DNA of 63,843 bases from Mxb001 sp964537955 (GCA_964537955.1 CAZICY010000006.1:1-63843); one strand, 5' to 3'. Positions 51,036-58,874 are shown, counted from the first letter of the stretch. Made by a program: numbers and translations. The notes: a model not told the origin generated them from the letters alone.

Positions 51036-51962
51036 GCTCGCAGGAGGGCTCAGTCGTTCCGCGGCGACCTCTCGCGCGATCGCGAGGAAGCGCTCGATGG
51101 CCGGGGTGCGCCGTTGCTCCGGTGGCACGGCCAGCAGGATCGAACGGGGGGCGATGGGGGGCTCGGTGGGAAGCACGATCACCTCGGGATCGGCCAGATC
51201 CACCGCCAGCTGCGGCATGATCGCCGCCCCCATGCCGTTGCGCACCATGGCCTGCTTCGCGCCGTTGTCGTTGGTGCGGAAGGCGTAGGTTGCGGCAACG
51301 CCTGCGTCGCGGACATGCTGGTCGATGTAGTCCTGGGTCGTCCCGACGTGCTCGCCGATGAGACCGAGGTCGGCGATCTCGCGCATGCTGATCGAGGTGG
51401 TGCTGGCGTAGGGCTCGCGTCGGGGCAGCACGGCGACGAAGGGGTCCGTGCCGAGGTCGACGAGCTCGACGGATGTGTCGCTCACCGGACCGGCCACGAA
51501 AGCCACGTCGATGTCGCCCGCGTGGAAGTGGTCGATGAGGATGGAGTTCTCGTCCTCCTCGATCGCGCGCATGATCAGGCCGGGGATCTCACGGCGCACG
51601 CGGCCCACGATGTCGGGGAGCAACTCGACGGCGACGCTTTGGAACGTGCCGATGATGAGCCGTCCGCCCGTCCCCGCAGCGATGTCAGCTACCTCCTCGC
51701 GCGCGGCATCGAGGCGATCAAGGATCACCTCGGCGTGGGCGAGGAGCGCCCTCCCAACGGGGGTGAGGATCACCGGCCGCGGTCCCCCGGGCCGCTCGAA
51801 GACCGCGCTGCCCACGAGGGCCTCCAGGCCCGCGATCTGCTGGCTGATGGCGGCCTGGCTATAGCCGAGGACGTCGGCGGCCCCCCGGAAGGTGCCTTCC
51901 TCGGCCACGGCTCGCAGGGCCTCCAGGTGGCGGACCTCGTAGCGCGGGGGAGCGAACAGCAT
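51033..51962 (-). CDS. LysR-family transcriptional regulator
   Basis: This 309-residue LysR-type regulator has an N-terminal winged helix-turn-helix (about residues 8-65: EVRHLEALRAVAEEGTFRGA, LGYSQAAISQQI) and a two-lobed effector domain (from about 98, GGRLIIGTFQSVAVELLP). The effector is unknown. TAGACT six bases before the ATG suggests a leaderless message. It is transcribed away from a small 81-residue gene, and the 143-base gap holds LysR-like inverted repeats. Its TAG stop overlaps the promoter of the HNH gene. Confidence 0.88.
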   Translation of the reverse strand: MLFAPPRYEVRHLEALRAVAEEGTFRGAADVLGYSQAAISQQIAGLEALVGSAVFERPGGPRPVILTPVGRALLAHAEVILDRLDAAREEVADIAAGTGGRLIIGTFQSVAVELLPDIVGRVRREIPGLIMRAIEEDENSILIDHFHAGDIDVAFVAGPVSDTSVELVDLGTDPFVAVLPRREPYASTTSISMREIADLGLIGEHVGTTQDYIDQHVRDAGVAATYAFRTNDNGAKQAMVRNGMGAAIMPQLAVDLADPEVIVLPTEPPIAPRSILLAVPPEQRRTPAIERFLAIAREVAAERLSPPAS

Positions 51963-51968
51963 GGGGGA

Positions 51969-51974
51969 AGTCTA
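51969..51974 (-). promoter_or_regulatory. -10 box of lysR
   Basis: TAGACT, six bases before ATG 51962. Confidence 0.6.
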
Positions 51975-52002
51975 CCCGTGCGATAAGCGAAGACGATCGA
52001 CA

Positions 52003-52018
52003 CGATGAGAATTCATCG
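52003..52018. promoter_or_regulatory. Candidate LysR operator
   Basis: CGATGA-GAAT-TCATCG inverted repeat between lysR and the 81-residue gene. It is flanked by AAGCGA/TCGCTT arms (51985 and 52015) and TTAC-GTGAT-GTAA at 52021, which overlaps the TTACGT -35 candidate. Confidence 0.45.
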
Positions 52019-52020
52019 CT

Positions 52021-52048
52021 TTACGTGATGTAATCCGCGACCTACTCT
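52021..52048 (+). promoter_or_regulatory. Promoter of the 81-residue gene
   Basis: TTACGT (52021) and TACTCT (52043-52048) separated by 16 bases, giving a leader of about 50 bases with a GAAGGAG ribosome site. Such a leader is less usual in this window. Confidence 0.45.
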
Positions 52049-52105
52049 CGATCTATCGGCACGTCCCCGTAAGGCACTTCCCCCCGAGCACACGAAGGAG
52101 CAGTC

Positions 52106-52351
52106 ATGACCCTCACCCGCACCTCTCTCGAGGGCCTGGCCCTCCGCGTCGCGGAGTCCGGCCTCGCCGCCGCCACCCCGGCCGACCTCAACGTGCTCGC
52201 CGAGACCGCCGAGGTCGCCGGCCTCAACCCTGTCCTGGGCGAGGTCCTCGTCGACCCCTCGCAGCCGATCGTGGCCCGCGAGCGCGCCTTCAGCCGCATC
52301 GCCTGCGCCGTCTCCGGCCAGGTGCGCAGCGGGGTCGCCCTCGCCGCCTGA
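52106..52351 (+). CDS. Small unknown protein, 81 residues, divergent from LysR
   Basis: This helical, Ala/Leu-rich soluble protein (LTRTSLEGLALRVAESGLAA, then TPADLNVLAETAEVAGLNPV) has no recognised motif and no signal peptide. GAAGGAG lies seven bases before the ATG, TACTCT at 52043 is a -10 candidate with TTACGT at 52021 as -35, and LysR-like repeats overlap that promoter. It is followed by a perfect 15-bp stem. The classical promoter with a leader differs from the many leaderless neighbours, consistent with regulated expression by LysR. Confidence 0.6.
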   Translation: MTLTRTSLEGLALRVAESGLAAATPADLNVLAETAEVAGLNPVLGEVLVDPSQPIVARERAFSRIACAVSGQVRSGVALAA

Positions 52352-52362
52352 TCCACGTCGTC

Positions 52363-52403
52363 CGACAGCGCCTGCCATCCTGCGGGGGTGGCAGGCGCTG
52401 TCG
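52363..52403 (+). terminator. 15-bp stem-loop covering the start of the esterase gene
   Basis: CGACAGCGCCTGCCA and TGGCAGGCGCTGTCG pair perfectly around an 11-base loop. The stem lies 12 bases after the stop of the 81-residue gene and contains part of the CATCCT box and the GTG 52388 start of the esterase. There is no T run, so it is a terminator candidate or a translational block for read-through mRNA. Confidence 0.6.
52376..52381 (+). promoter_or_regulatory. -10-like box of esterase gene
   Basis: CATCCT, six bases before GTG 52388, within the 15-bp inverted repeat. A transcript starting at the GTG would lack the left arm. Confidence 0.42.
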
Positions 52404-53326
52404 ATTCGCAGATCGCGGCATGGCTCGCTGCCTTTCCCGCGCCCGACGTCGACTATCGCGACGTCGCGGCTGTGCGCGCGCTCACCCAGCGCTACATGGC
52501 GGAGCAGGGCGGTCCTGCTCCGCGGTGGCCGCGCGACGACGTGCGACTGGAGTCGCTGTCGATCGCGGGCGTGGACGCTCTCGTATGGCGCCCGCGCGAC
52601 GCCGACGAGCCCATGCCGGTGGTGCTTGCCTTCCACGGCGGTGCCTTTATCGTCGGCAGCCCCCTGGGCGCCGAGCGGATCGCCGTGCCCCTGGCCGCGC
52701 ATCACGGCATCTGCACGGTGAGCCTGGCCTATCCGCTTGCGCCTGAGCACCGCGCGCCCGCAGCCCGCGACGCCGCTCGACGCGCCCTGGAGGCGTTGGG
52801 TGATGTGCCGGGAGTGGACGCACGTCGTGTCGCGGTCCACGGCTCGAGCGCAGGCGCCTCGCTCGCGGCCGGGCTCGCGCTGCACGCACGCGATATCGGC
52901 CTGCCATTGACCCTGCAGTCCCTCACGTGCCCGGCCCTGGATTCAGGCTCGCCAGGGACCGGGGATCCTGAGCATTCCATGCTCGGTTTCTCCCCCACCC
53001 TCACGCGCGACTCGGTGGCGGCCATGTGGGAGCACTATCTGGGCGGCGCAGCAGCAGATGCGCCCGAGCTGCGCTACGTCGTGCCTGCACTCGCGGGTGA
53101 CCTGCGCGATGTCGCACCCGCGCACCTCACGCTCGCGGAGCACGATGTGCTGCGCGACGAGGGCCTGGGCTACGCCCGCCGCCTGGCCGAGGCGGGCGTT
53201 GCGGTGGAGGTGGACCTCGTGCCAGGCACCGTGCACGGCTTCGATGGCCTGTTGCCGGACTCGCGTGTGGCGCGCGCCGCCATCGAGCGCCAGGTCAGCG
53301 CGCTCGCCCTGGCGCTGCGCCCCTGA
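52388..53326 (+). CDS. Hormone-sensitive-lipase-family esterase
   Basis: This 312-residue cytoplasmic alpha/beta hydrolase of the HSL group has the oxyanion motif LAFHGGAFIVGSP, nucleophile Ser in VHGSSAGASLA, an Asp candidate in LAEHDVLRDEG, and His in GTVHGFDGLLP. It is expected to hydrolyse short-chain esters. GTG 52388 lies six bases after CATCCT; both are inside a 15-bp inverted repeat, so messages read through from the upstream gene would hide this start. It is convergent with a lipoprotein gene (3-base gap). Confidence 0.86.
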   Translation: MAGAVDSQIAAWLAAFPAPDVDYRDVAAVRALTQRYMAEQGGPAPRWPRDDVRLESLSIAGVDALVWRPRDADEPMPVVLAFHGGAFIVGSPLGAERIAVPLAAHHGICTVSLAYPLAPEHRAPAARDAARRALEALGDVPGVDARRVAVHGSSAGASLAAGLALHARDIGLPLTLQSLTCPALDSGSPGTGDPEHSMLGFSPTLTRDSVAAMWEHYLGGAAADAPELRYVVPALAGDLRDVAPAHLTLAEHDVLRDEGLGYARRLAEAGVAVEVDLVPGTVHGFDGLLPDSRVARAAIERQVSALALALRP

Positions 53327-53329
53327 TGC

Positions 53330-53803
53330 TCAGGAGGGCGTGGGCGACGGCGTCGGGATGATCGTGGTGGGGCAGTTGGACGAGAAGAACCCCTCCACCA
53401 CGTCGACGCTGTCGACGAAGGCCGGGTCACCGAACTGCGTCTCCGCCTCGACGGCGAGCGGAGGAAGGTCGCCGTTGCCGCTGATGACATCGCGCACGCG
53501 GTCGGCGAAGCGCTGCGAGACCGCGACGAAGCCCTGGGCCTCCGGCGGAAGTCCCGGCAGCTGATCGACGATCGCCCGGGCCGAGAGGCCGAACTCCGCA
53601 GCCGCCGGCCCGGCCACCCCGGGGTCGGAGGCCTCGAGGGCGGTGGCCATGTCGCGGAAGGCCAGGGAGTAGTCGGCGATCGCCTGGGCCGCTGCCTGGC
53701 AGTCGATGGAGATGTTGTCCGCCGGGGACAGGGTCGAGGCGGGGCTGCCGCACGCGCTCAAGGCCAGGGCGCCGAGCCCGGCCGCGATCGCCACCTTCCT
53801 CAT
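53330..53803 (-). CDS. Lipoprotein (family shared with the gene at 16626-17252)
   Basis: This 157-residue lipoprotein has a signal peptide (RKVAIAAGLGALAL) and lipobox LSAC near residue 18. The mature part starts ISIDCQAAAQAIADYSLAFR and aligns by eye with the lipoprotein at 16626 (Asp-Cys, Tyr, Ala-Phe, Asp-Pro, Leu-Pro pair, Ser-x-x-Phe spacing), followed by a Thr/Pro-rich tail. ATG 53803 is chosen because TACAGT lies six bases upstream; a longer frame starting at 53863 would add an unconserved head. Function unknown. Confidence 0.75.
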   Translation of the reverse strand: MRKVAIAAGLGALALSACGSPASTLSPADNISIDCQAAAQAIADYSLAFRDMATALEASDPGVAGPAAAEFGLSARAIVDQLPGLPPEAQGFVAVSQRFADRVRDVISGNGDLPPLAVEAETQFGDPAFVDSVDVVEGFFSSNCPTTIIPTPSPTPS

Positions 53804-53809
53804 CCGAGC

Positions 53810-53815
53810 ACTGTA
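53810..53815 (-). promoter_or_regulatory. -10 box of lipoprotein gene
   Basis: TACAGT, six bases before ATG 53803. It rejects the longer frame starting at 53863. Confidence 0.6.
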
Positions 53816-53931
53816 GGCGGCGGCCCGGCGCCAAGCGACACCAGTACATGCGACTTGACGCATAAGCCCATCCGGCCCGGGTCCTCCCCCTAGCGTCGGC
53901 GGCGACTCATCCGACGACCAACGGAGCCACC

Positions 53932-54249
53932 GTGTCCGCAGAGAATCCTCCCGTCCTGCCCAACTCCGAGCCGTTCCAGACCAACAAGACGCTCTCGATC
54001 ATCGCGCTCGTCGTGGGCATCCTGACCTGCAGCTGCCTCACGATCCTCATGGGCATCCTCGGCCTCGTCTACGCCAACAAGGCCCAGACGCTGTGGAGCG
54101 CGGGCGATGTGCCTGGCGCGAGCAGCGCCGCGAGCACCGCGCGCGTCTTCGCCATCATCGGCTTCGTCCTCGTTGTGGTGTGGCTCGTGATCTTCATCAT
54201 CGGCACCTCGGCAGGCCTGTTCGCCGTGCCTGGCATGAGCACGAGCTAG
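53932..54249 (+). CDS. CD225/dispanin or DUF4190-like membrane protein
   Basis: This 105-residue protein has a Pro-rich N-terminus (SAENPPVLPNSEPFQ) and two long hydrophobic helices, KTLSIIALVVGILTCSCLTI and VFAIIGFVLVVVWLVIFIIG, with an intervening loop ANKAQTLWSAGDVPGASSAA. This matches the dispanin/CD225-type layout. The Cys-Ser-Cys in the first helix resembles palmitoylation-type cysteines of the eukaryotic relatives. Role unknown. ACGGAG precedes the GTG and TAGCGT is the -10 candidate. Confidence 0.7.
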   Translation: MSAENPPVLPNSEPFQTNKTLSIIALVVGILTCSCLTILMGILGLVYANKAQTLWSAGDVPGASSAASTARVFAIIGFVLVVVWLVIFIIGTSAGLFAVPGMSTS

Positions 54250-54344
54250 GGGTCCGAGACCCACAGCCACCTCTGGCTCGGACAACGAGCACCAGGGGGG
54301 TCACGTCCGACAGCCCCCCGGTGGCAGCCTGCTCGCGGGACCGC

Positions 54345-54350
54345 CACCAT
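54345..54350 (+). promoter_or_regulatory. -10-like box of geranylgeranyl reductase gene
   Basis: CACCAT, six bases before ATG 54357. Confidence 0.42.
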
Positions 54351-54356
54351 GGGGGC

Positions 54357-55592
54357 ATGACCACCGCGGACGTCCTCGTCGTCGGCGCCGGGCCCGCCGG
54401 CTCGGCGGCGGCAGCCTGGTGCGCCCGGGCCGGCCTGGACACCGTGCTCCTCGACGCGGAGGAATTCCCCCGCGACAAGCCCTGCGGCGATGGCCTGACC
54501 CCCCGGGCGATCGCGGAGCTCGACGCCCTCGGCCTCGGTGGCTGGCTCGAGGGACGCGCCCGCAACCGCGGGCTGCGCGCCGCCGGGTTCGGTCAACTCC
54601 TGTATCTCCCCTGGCCCGGAGGCAACCTGCCCGACTATGGCGGGGCGGCCCCGCGCCTGGAGCTCGATCACGCGATCCGTCAGGTCGCGCTCGACGCGGG
54701 CGCCCAGGCGATCGAGGGAGCTCGGGCCGTCGACGTCACACGAGAGGGCGATCGCGTCACCTCCGTCACCGTCAAGACCGCCGACGGCGTGCGCGAGATC
54801 GCCTGCCGGCGACTCGTCGTCGCCGACGGTGCGCGTTCGCAGCTCGGCCGCGTGCTCGGTCGCGAGTGGCATCGCGACACGGCGTACGGGGTGGCCGCGC
54901 GCGGCTACATCAAGTCCGGTCGCAGTGACGACGAGTGGATCTCCTCACACCTGGAGCTGCGCGGTGAGGACGACCGGATCCTCTCGGGATACGGCTGGAT
55001 CTTCCCGCTCGGAGACGGCGAGGTGAACATCGGCGTGGGCACGCTCGCGACCGCGCAGCGCCCCGCCGACATCAACCTGCGGTCGCTTCTGGGCTACTAC
55101 GCCGACAGTCAGCGCGCCGACTGGGAGCTGCACGACGACGTGCGCGCCCCCTGGTCGGCCCTGCTGCCCATGGGCGGTGCCGTGACCGGTGTCTCCGGAC
55201 CCAACTGGGTGCTCGTCGGCGATGCGGCCGGATGCGTCAACCCGCTCAACGGCGAGGGCATCGACTACGGCCTCGAGACCGGCCATCTCGCCGCGCAGGT
55301 CATCACCTCGCGCGGGCCGAGCTACGACCTGTCCACGATCTGGCCGGGGCTGCTGCGCGAGCGGTACGGCGAGGCCTTCTCCATCGCGCGCCGCCTCGCG
55401 GGGCTCATCACCGTGCCGGGACTGCTGCCGACCCTCGGCCCCGTCGGGATGCGCTCGCAACTCCTCATGACCATCGCCCTGCGCGTGATGGGCAACCTTG
55501 TCACGCCCGAGGACCGAGACCTCACCGCCCGCCTGTGGCGGTCCGCCGGTCGCGCCTCGGTGCGCCTGGACGACCGGCCCCCCTTCAGCTGA
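54357..55592 (+). CDS. FAD-dependent geranylgeranyl reductase-family oxidoreductase
   Basis: This 411-residue flavoprotein of the geranylgeranyl reductase family shows the Rossmann dinucleotide motif DVLVVGAGPAGSAAAAW, PCGDGLTPRA, and the FAD motif WVLVGDAAGCVNPLNGEGID. In actinobacteria members saturate isoprenoid side chains, for example of menaquinone (MenJ-type), or archaeal-like lipids. ATG 54357 is preceded by CACCAT at six bases. It overlaps the epimerase gene (TGATG), so the two are one unit. Confidence 0.87.
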   Translation: MTTADVLVVGAGPAGSAAAAWCARAGLDTVLLDAEEFPRDKPCGDGLTPRAIAELDALGLGGWLEGRARNRGLRAAGFGQLLYLPWPGGNLPDYGGAAPRLELDHAIRQVALDAGAQAIEGARAVDVTREGDRVTSVTVKTADGVREIACRRLVVADGARSQLGRVLGREWHRDTAYGVAARGYIKSGRSDDEWISSHLELRGEDDRILSGYGWIFPLGDGEVNIGVGTLATAQRPADINLRSLLGYYADSQRADWELHDDVRAPWSALLPMGGAVTGVSGPNWVLVGDAAGCVNPLNGEGIDYGLETGHLAAQVITSRGPSYDLSTIWPGLLRERYGEAFSIARRLAGLITVPGLLPTLGPVGMRSQLLMTIALRVMGNLVTPEDRDLTARLWRSAGRASVRLDDRPPFS

Positions 55593-56593
55593 TGACCACC
55601 GTCGCGGTCACGGGTGTCTCCGGCTTCATCGGCGACGCGGTCGCCCGCCGTTACGCCGACGCGGGCGCGACCGTCCGGGGCCTCGATCGACGGCTTCCCG
55701 ACCCGAGCGACCCGCTCACTCCTGATGCCGACCCCCGGGTGGAGTACGTCGTCGGCGACGTGACGCGTCCCGCGGACATCCGCCGGCTCGTGCAGGGCGC
55801 GGAACTCGTCGTGCACACAGCGGCCATCGTGGCCGAGTCGGGCGACTGGGCGGACTTCGACCGGGTCAATGCTCAGGCACCGCTGTGGGTCGCGCTCGCC
55901 GCCCGTGACGCGGGTGCCCGGTCCTTCGTGCACCTGTCGAGCGTGATGGTGCACGGATTCAGCTTCCCGAACGGTGTCCCCGAGGACGGGCCCGTGCATC
56001 ACGCCGCGAACCCCTATTGCGCGACCAAGATCCGGGCCGAGCACCTGCTCAGGGATGTGGACGTGCCGGGGGATTTCGCCGTGCACATCGTGCGACCCGG
56101 CGATGTCTATGGTCCCTACTCCACGCCCTGGATCGTGCGCCCCGTGCAGCACATGCGCGATCGCACCTTCCTCTACGTCAACCCGTCCTCCATCAACCAC
56201 GTCTACATCGACAACCTCGTCGATGCGATCGAGACGGTCGTGGCTGCCGGGGATGAGTGGAGCGGCGTACCGCTGACGGCGACGGACGGGGTCGCGACAC
56301 CGGCGAAGGAGTTCTACGGCTACTACGCCGACCTGCTCGGGATGCGCTTCGCCCCGACCGTTCCCGGTTGGCTCGCGGAGCCCGCGGTCGGAGCACTCGC
56401 CACCGTCCTCCCTGACAGCCTGCGGCAGCGCCTCGACCTCGACCGGCAGTCCATCCGCTACCTGCGCCGCCACGGCGCCTACGACACCTCGCGGCTGCGG
56501 GGCCTGGGCTGGACTCCCCGAGTGGATCTCGCGGAGGGGCGGGAGCGGACTGCGGCGTGGCTGCGACGGGTGGGACTGCTCCCGGCGACGTAG
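55592..56593 (+). CDS. NAD-dependent epimerase/dehydratase or 3-beta-HSD-like
   Basis: This 333-residue extended SDR has VAVTGVSGFIGDAVA (cofactor loop), HTAAIVAESGDW, catalytic Ser in HLSSVMVHG and a Tyr-Lys pair in NPYCATKIRAEHLL. The C-terminal substrate domain resembles the 3-beta-hydroxysteroid dehydrogenase/isomerase group. The start overlaps the reductase stop (TGATG). Reaction and substrate are unknown; pairing with an isoprenoid reductase suggests lipid or quinone modification. Confidence 0.83.
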   Translation: MTTVAVTGVSGFIGDAVARRYADAGATVRGLDRRLPDPSDPLTPDADPRVEYVVGDVTRPADIRRLVQGAELVVHTAAIVAESGDWADFDRVNAQAPLWVALAARDAGARSFVHLSSVMVHGFSFPNGVPEDGPVHHAANPYCATKIRAEHLLRDVDVPGDFAVHIVRPGDVYGPYSTPWIVRPVQHMRDRTFLYVNPSSINHVYIDNLVDAIETVVAAGDEWSGVPLTATDGVATPAKEFYGYYADLLGMRFAPTVPGWLAEPAVGALATVLPDSLRQRLDLDRQSIRYLRRHGAYDTSRLRGLGWTPRVDLAEGRERTAAWLRRVGLLPAT

Positions 56594-56596
56594 GCT
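56591..56596 (+). promoter_or_regulatory. -10 box that includes the epimerase stop codon
   Basis: TAGGCT, six bases before ATG 56603 of the ABM gene. The TAG is the stop of the epimerase. Confidence 0.6.
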
Positions 56597-56602
56597 CGAG
56601 TC

Positions 56603-56962
56603 ATGCGGTTGCGCCAGTCCCTCACCCCAGGTCGACGCGGCATGCTCGTGCGTCTCACTGCGGCGGAGGGCATGCGCCCGGCGCTCCTCGATGCGGTGCA
56701 CCGCTACAGCGACGGGCTGGAGGAGGAGCCCGGCACCGAGCTCTTCATCGTGCACTTGGACCCCGATGACGACAACATCGTGTGGCTCTACGAGATCTTC
56801 CACGATGACGAGGCCCAGGAGGAGCACCGCGCGGCGCAGGGCTTCGCGCAGTTGATGACCGAACTGCCCGACCTACTGAGCGCTCCGCCCGCGATCTTGC
56901 GGCTCGACCCCCTGCGTATGTCCCTGCAGGAGCAGGTGCTCAGCGAGGACCTGACCCTCTAG
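56603..56962 (+). CDS. Antibiotic biosynthesis monooxygenase (ABM)-like domain protein
   Basis: This 119-residue protein has a ferredoxin-like ABM/quinol-monooxygenase fold: MLVRLTAAEGMRPALLDAVH, EPGTELFIVHLDPDDDNIVW, YEIFHDDEAQEEH, and the final helix. Enzymes of this group oxidise quinols or aromatic polyketides, or are dimeric non-enzymes. ATG 56603 is six bases after TAGGCT, whose TAG is the stop of the epimerase, so it may be partly co-transcribed with that operon as well as self-promoted. Confidence 0.75.
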   Translation: MRLRQSLTPGRRGMLVRLTAAEGMRPALLDAVHRYSDGLEEEPGTELFIVHLDPDDDNIVWLYEIFHDDEAQEEHRAAQGFAQLMTELPDLLSAPPAILRLDPLRMSLQEQVLSEDLTL

Positions 56963-56980
56963 CCGTCACGTGGCCTGGGG

Positions 56981-56986
56981 GACACT
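56981..56986 (+). promoter_or_regulatory. -10-like box of CoA transferase gene
   Basis: GACACT, six bases before GTG 56993, identical to the tspO box. Confidence 0.45.
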
Positions 56987-56992
56987 GACGCT

Positions 56993-58219
56993 GTGAAGCG
57001 CATCACCCTCGAGCAGCTCGCGACCGTCCTCGCGCACCTGCCTCCGAATCCGCGCATCGTGGCCTCCGGCAACTTCGCCACCCCGCACACGCTGCTGCGC
57101 GCCGTGGACGAGCAGTTGCCCGAGTTCACGCTGAACATGCTCAACGCCCAGCCCGGCATCCCGGACCGCGAGGGCGTGACCTTCGAGTCGTGCTTCGTGG
57201 GCACGGCCATGCGCCACTCGTCGCGGTTGCGCTACGTCCCGAGCCGCCTCAGCCTCGTCCCTGGGCTCTTCCACGGACCGCTGGCTCCTGATGCGGTCCT
57301 CGTCCACGCCTCGGCCCCGCGATACGACACGGTGAGCCTCGGCATCGAGGTCAACGTGATGCCCGGGGCCATCGAGGCCGCCCGCGCATGCGGTGCACCG
57401 GTGATCGTCCAGTCCAATCCCCAGATGCCCTACACCTACGGCGATGCCCAGGTCTACGACACCGACATCGACTACCTCGTCGAGGTGGACGAGCCCCTGG
57501 TGGAGGCCACGCCGACCGAGCCCTCCGACGTGGCGCAGCAGATCGGTGACCGCATCGCGGCCAAGGTCCTCGACGGCTCGACCCTGCAACTGGGCATCGG
57601 GGGCGTGCCTGACGCCGTGCTGCATCGCCTCGTCGAGCGTCAGGGCCTGCGGATCTGGACCGAGATGTTCTCCGACGGCCTGCTCGCGCTGGAGCATCGC
57701 GGCGTCCTCGATCCGCAGATCCCCCTGACCGCCTCCTTCCTGTTTGGCTCGCGGGATCTCTACGACTTCGTGCATCTGAATCCACGCGTGCTCATGCGGC
57801 GCACCGAGACGACCAATGATCCTGGCCGCATCGCGCGTCAGCGGCAGATGACGAGCATCAACTCCGCTCTCCAGGTCGACCTGTTCGATCAGGCCAATGC
57901 AAGCCGCCTGAAGGGCCGGATCTACAGCGGCTTCGGTGGCTCGGTCGACTTCATCGGAGGATCCCTGCACTCCCGCGGTGGCGCGAGCTTCATCGCCCTG
58001 CCGTCGTGGCATCCCAAGGCGCAGGTGTCGACCATCGTGCCCAGGCTCGACGAGCCGGTGACCTCCTTCCAGCACAGCTACGTCGTGACCGAGCAGGGTG
58101 CGGCTCCGGTCGTGGGCCGCAGCGAGCGCGAGCAGGCGCGAGCCCTCATCGAGCACGCTGCGCACCCGGACGTCCGCGATGCCCTGTGGGAGGCCGCAGC
58201 CGCACAGGGGCTGGCCTAG
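56993..58219 (+). CDS. Acetyl-CoA hydrolase/transferase-family CoA transferase
   Basis: This 408-residue class I CoA transferase has an N-terminal Rossmann-type half with NPRIVASGNFATPH and a C-terminal half with LQLGIGGVPDAVLH and the catalytic Glu in IWTEMFSDGLL, plus SGFGGSVDFIGG and SWHPKAQVSTIV. Relatives are 4-hydroxybutyrate CoA transferase and acetyl-CoA hydrolase/propionyl:succinate CoA transferase. The substrate is not decided. GTG 56993 lies six bases after GACACT. Confidence 0.86.
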   Translation: MKRITLEQLATVLAHLPPNPRIVASGNFATPHTLLRAVDEQLPEFTLNMLNAQPGIPDREGVTFESCFVGTAMRHSSRLRYVPSRLSLVPGLFHGPLAPDAVLVHASAPRYDTVSLGIEVNVMPGAIEAARACGAPVIVQSNPQMPYTYGDAQVYDTDIDYLVEVDEPLVEATPTEPSDVAQQIGDRIAAKVLDGSTLQLGIGGVPDAVLHRLVERQGLRIWTEMFSDGLLALEHRGVLDPQIPLTASFLFGSRDLYDFVHLNPRVLMRRTETTNDPGRIARQRQMTSINSALQVDLFDQANASRLKGRIYSGFGGSVDFIGGSLHSRGGASFIALPSWHPKAQVSTIVPRLDEPVTSFQHSYVVTEQGAAPVVGRSEREQARALIEHAAHPDVRDALWEAAAAQGLA

Positions 58220-58224
58220 CGGCC

Positions 58225-58242
58225 GCGGGGGCGAAACCCCGC
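58225..58242 (+). terminator. Possible terminator after CoA transferase gene
   Basis: GCGGGG and CCCCGC form a 6-bp stem with loop GCGAAA just after the stop codon. There is no T run. Confidence 0.4.
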
Positions 58243-58262
58243 CCGGCAACGCGCCTCGTGGA

Positions 58263-58268
58263 TAGACT
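58263..58268 (+). promoter_or_regulatory. -10 box of His-rich membrane gene
   Basis: TAGACT, six bases before GTG 58275. Confidence 0.6.
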
Positions 58269-58274
58269 TTCGGC

Positions 58275-58874
58275 GTGCTCGGCCGTCCCCATGTGCATGG
58301 CGCCATGGTGCTGCGCGCGCTCGCCCTGAGCCTGGTGATCACCCTGGTGACTGCGGCCGCTCACGCGACTCACGACCACGCGCCATCGTGGACGCTCCTG
58401 CTCGCCACCGCGCTGGCCGTCGCCGTCGCCTGCCTGCCGATGAGCAGGCGCCGGCTCGGCATGGCTCGCACCGCCGGTGCGATGGTGATCGGCCAGTTCA
58501 TCCTTCACGCATGGTTCGCCTGGTTTGCCCTGCCCGTCACGGGGGAGGGAGCGACCACGCTGGCGCTGCACCACGGGCCGCCTTCTGCCTCGCTTGCGTC
58601 ACGCGACTTCAGCGGACTGATTCCCGAGCCGGGCATGGTGCTCGCTCACCTCGCCGCCGCGGGACTCCTCGCCCTGCTGCTCGTGCACGCGGACTGGCTG
58701 CTCAGCGCGGCAGCCGCCATTCTCGGCGGCACCCTTCCCACTCACGTCCCCGTCTGCGCACCCCCGGCCGCAAGTGCGCCCGCGCCGCTGTTCGGCCGAC
58801 CGGCAGCCCCGCGCACCCCAAGGGTCCTGACCCATGACCTCGTGAGGAGGGGACCGCCGGCGTACTGCGTCTAG
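58275..58874 (+). CDS. His-rich membrane protein next to YcnI/CopC
   Basis: This 199-residue protein has four or five hydrophobic helices (LALSLVITLVTAAA, WTLLLATALAVAVACL, AGMVIGQFILHAWFAWFAL-like, VLAHLAAAGLLALLLV) and conspicuous histidines (GRPHVHG, AAHATHDHAPSW, LALHHGPP, HAWF). The C-terminal 45 residues are Pro/Ala-rich. No family is recognised. With YcnI and CopC immediately downstream, a role in copper trafficking is likely but inferred. GTG 58275 is six bases after TAGACT. Confidence 0.6.
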   Translation: MLGRPHVHGAMVLRALALSLVITLVTAAAHATHDHAPSWTLLLATALAVAVACLPMSRRRLGMARTAGAMVIGQFILHAWFAWFALPVTGEGATTLALHHGPPSASLASRDFSGLIPEPGMVLAHLAAAGLLALLLVHADWLLSAAAAILGGTLPTHVPVCAPPAASAPAPLFGRPAAPRTPRVLTHDLVRRGPPAYCV

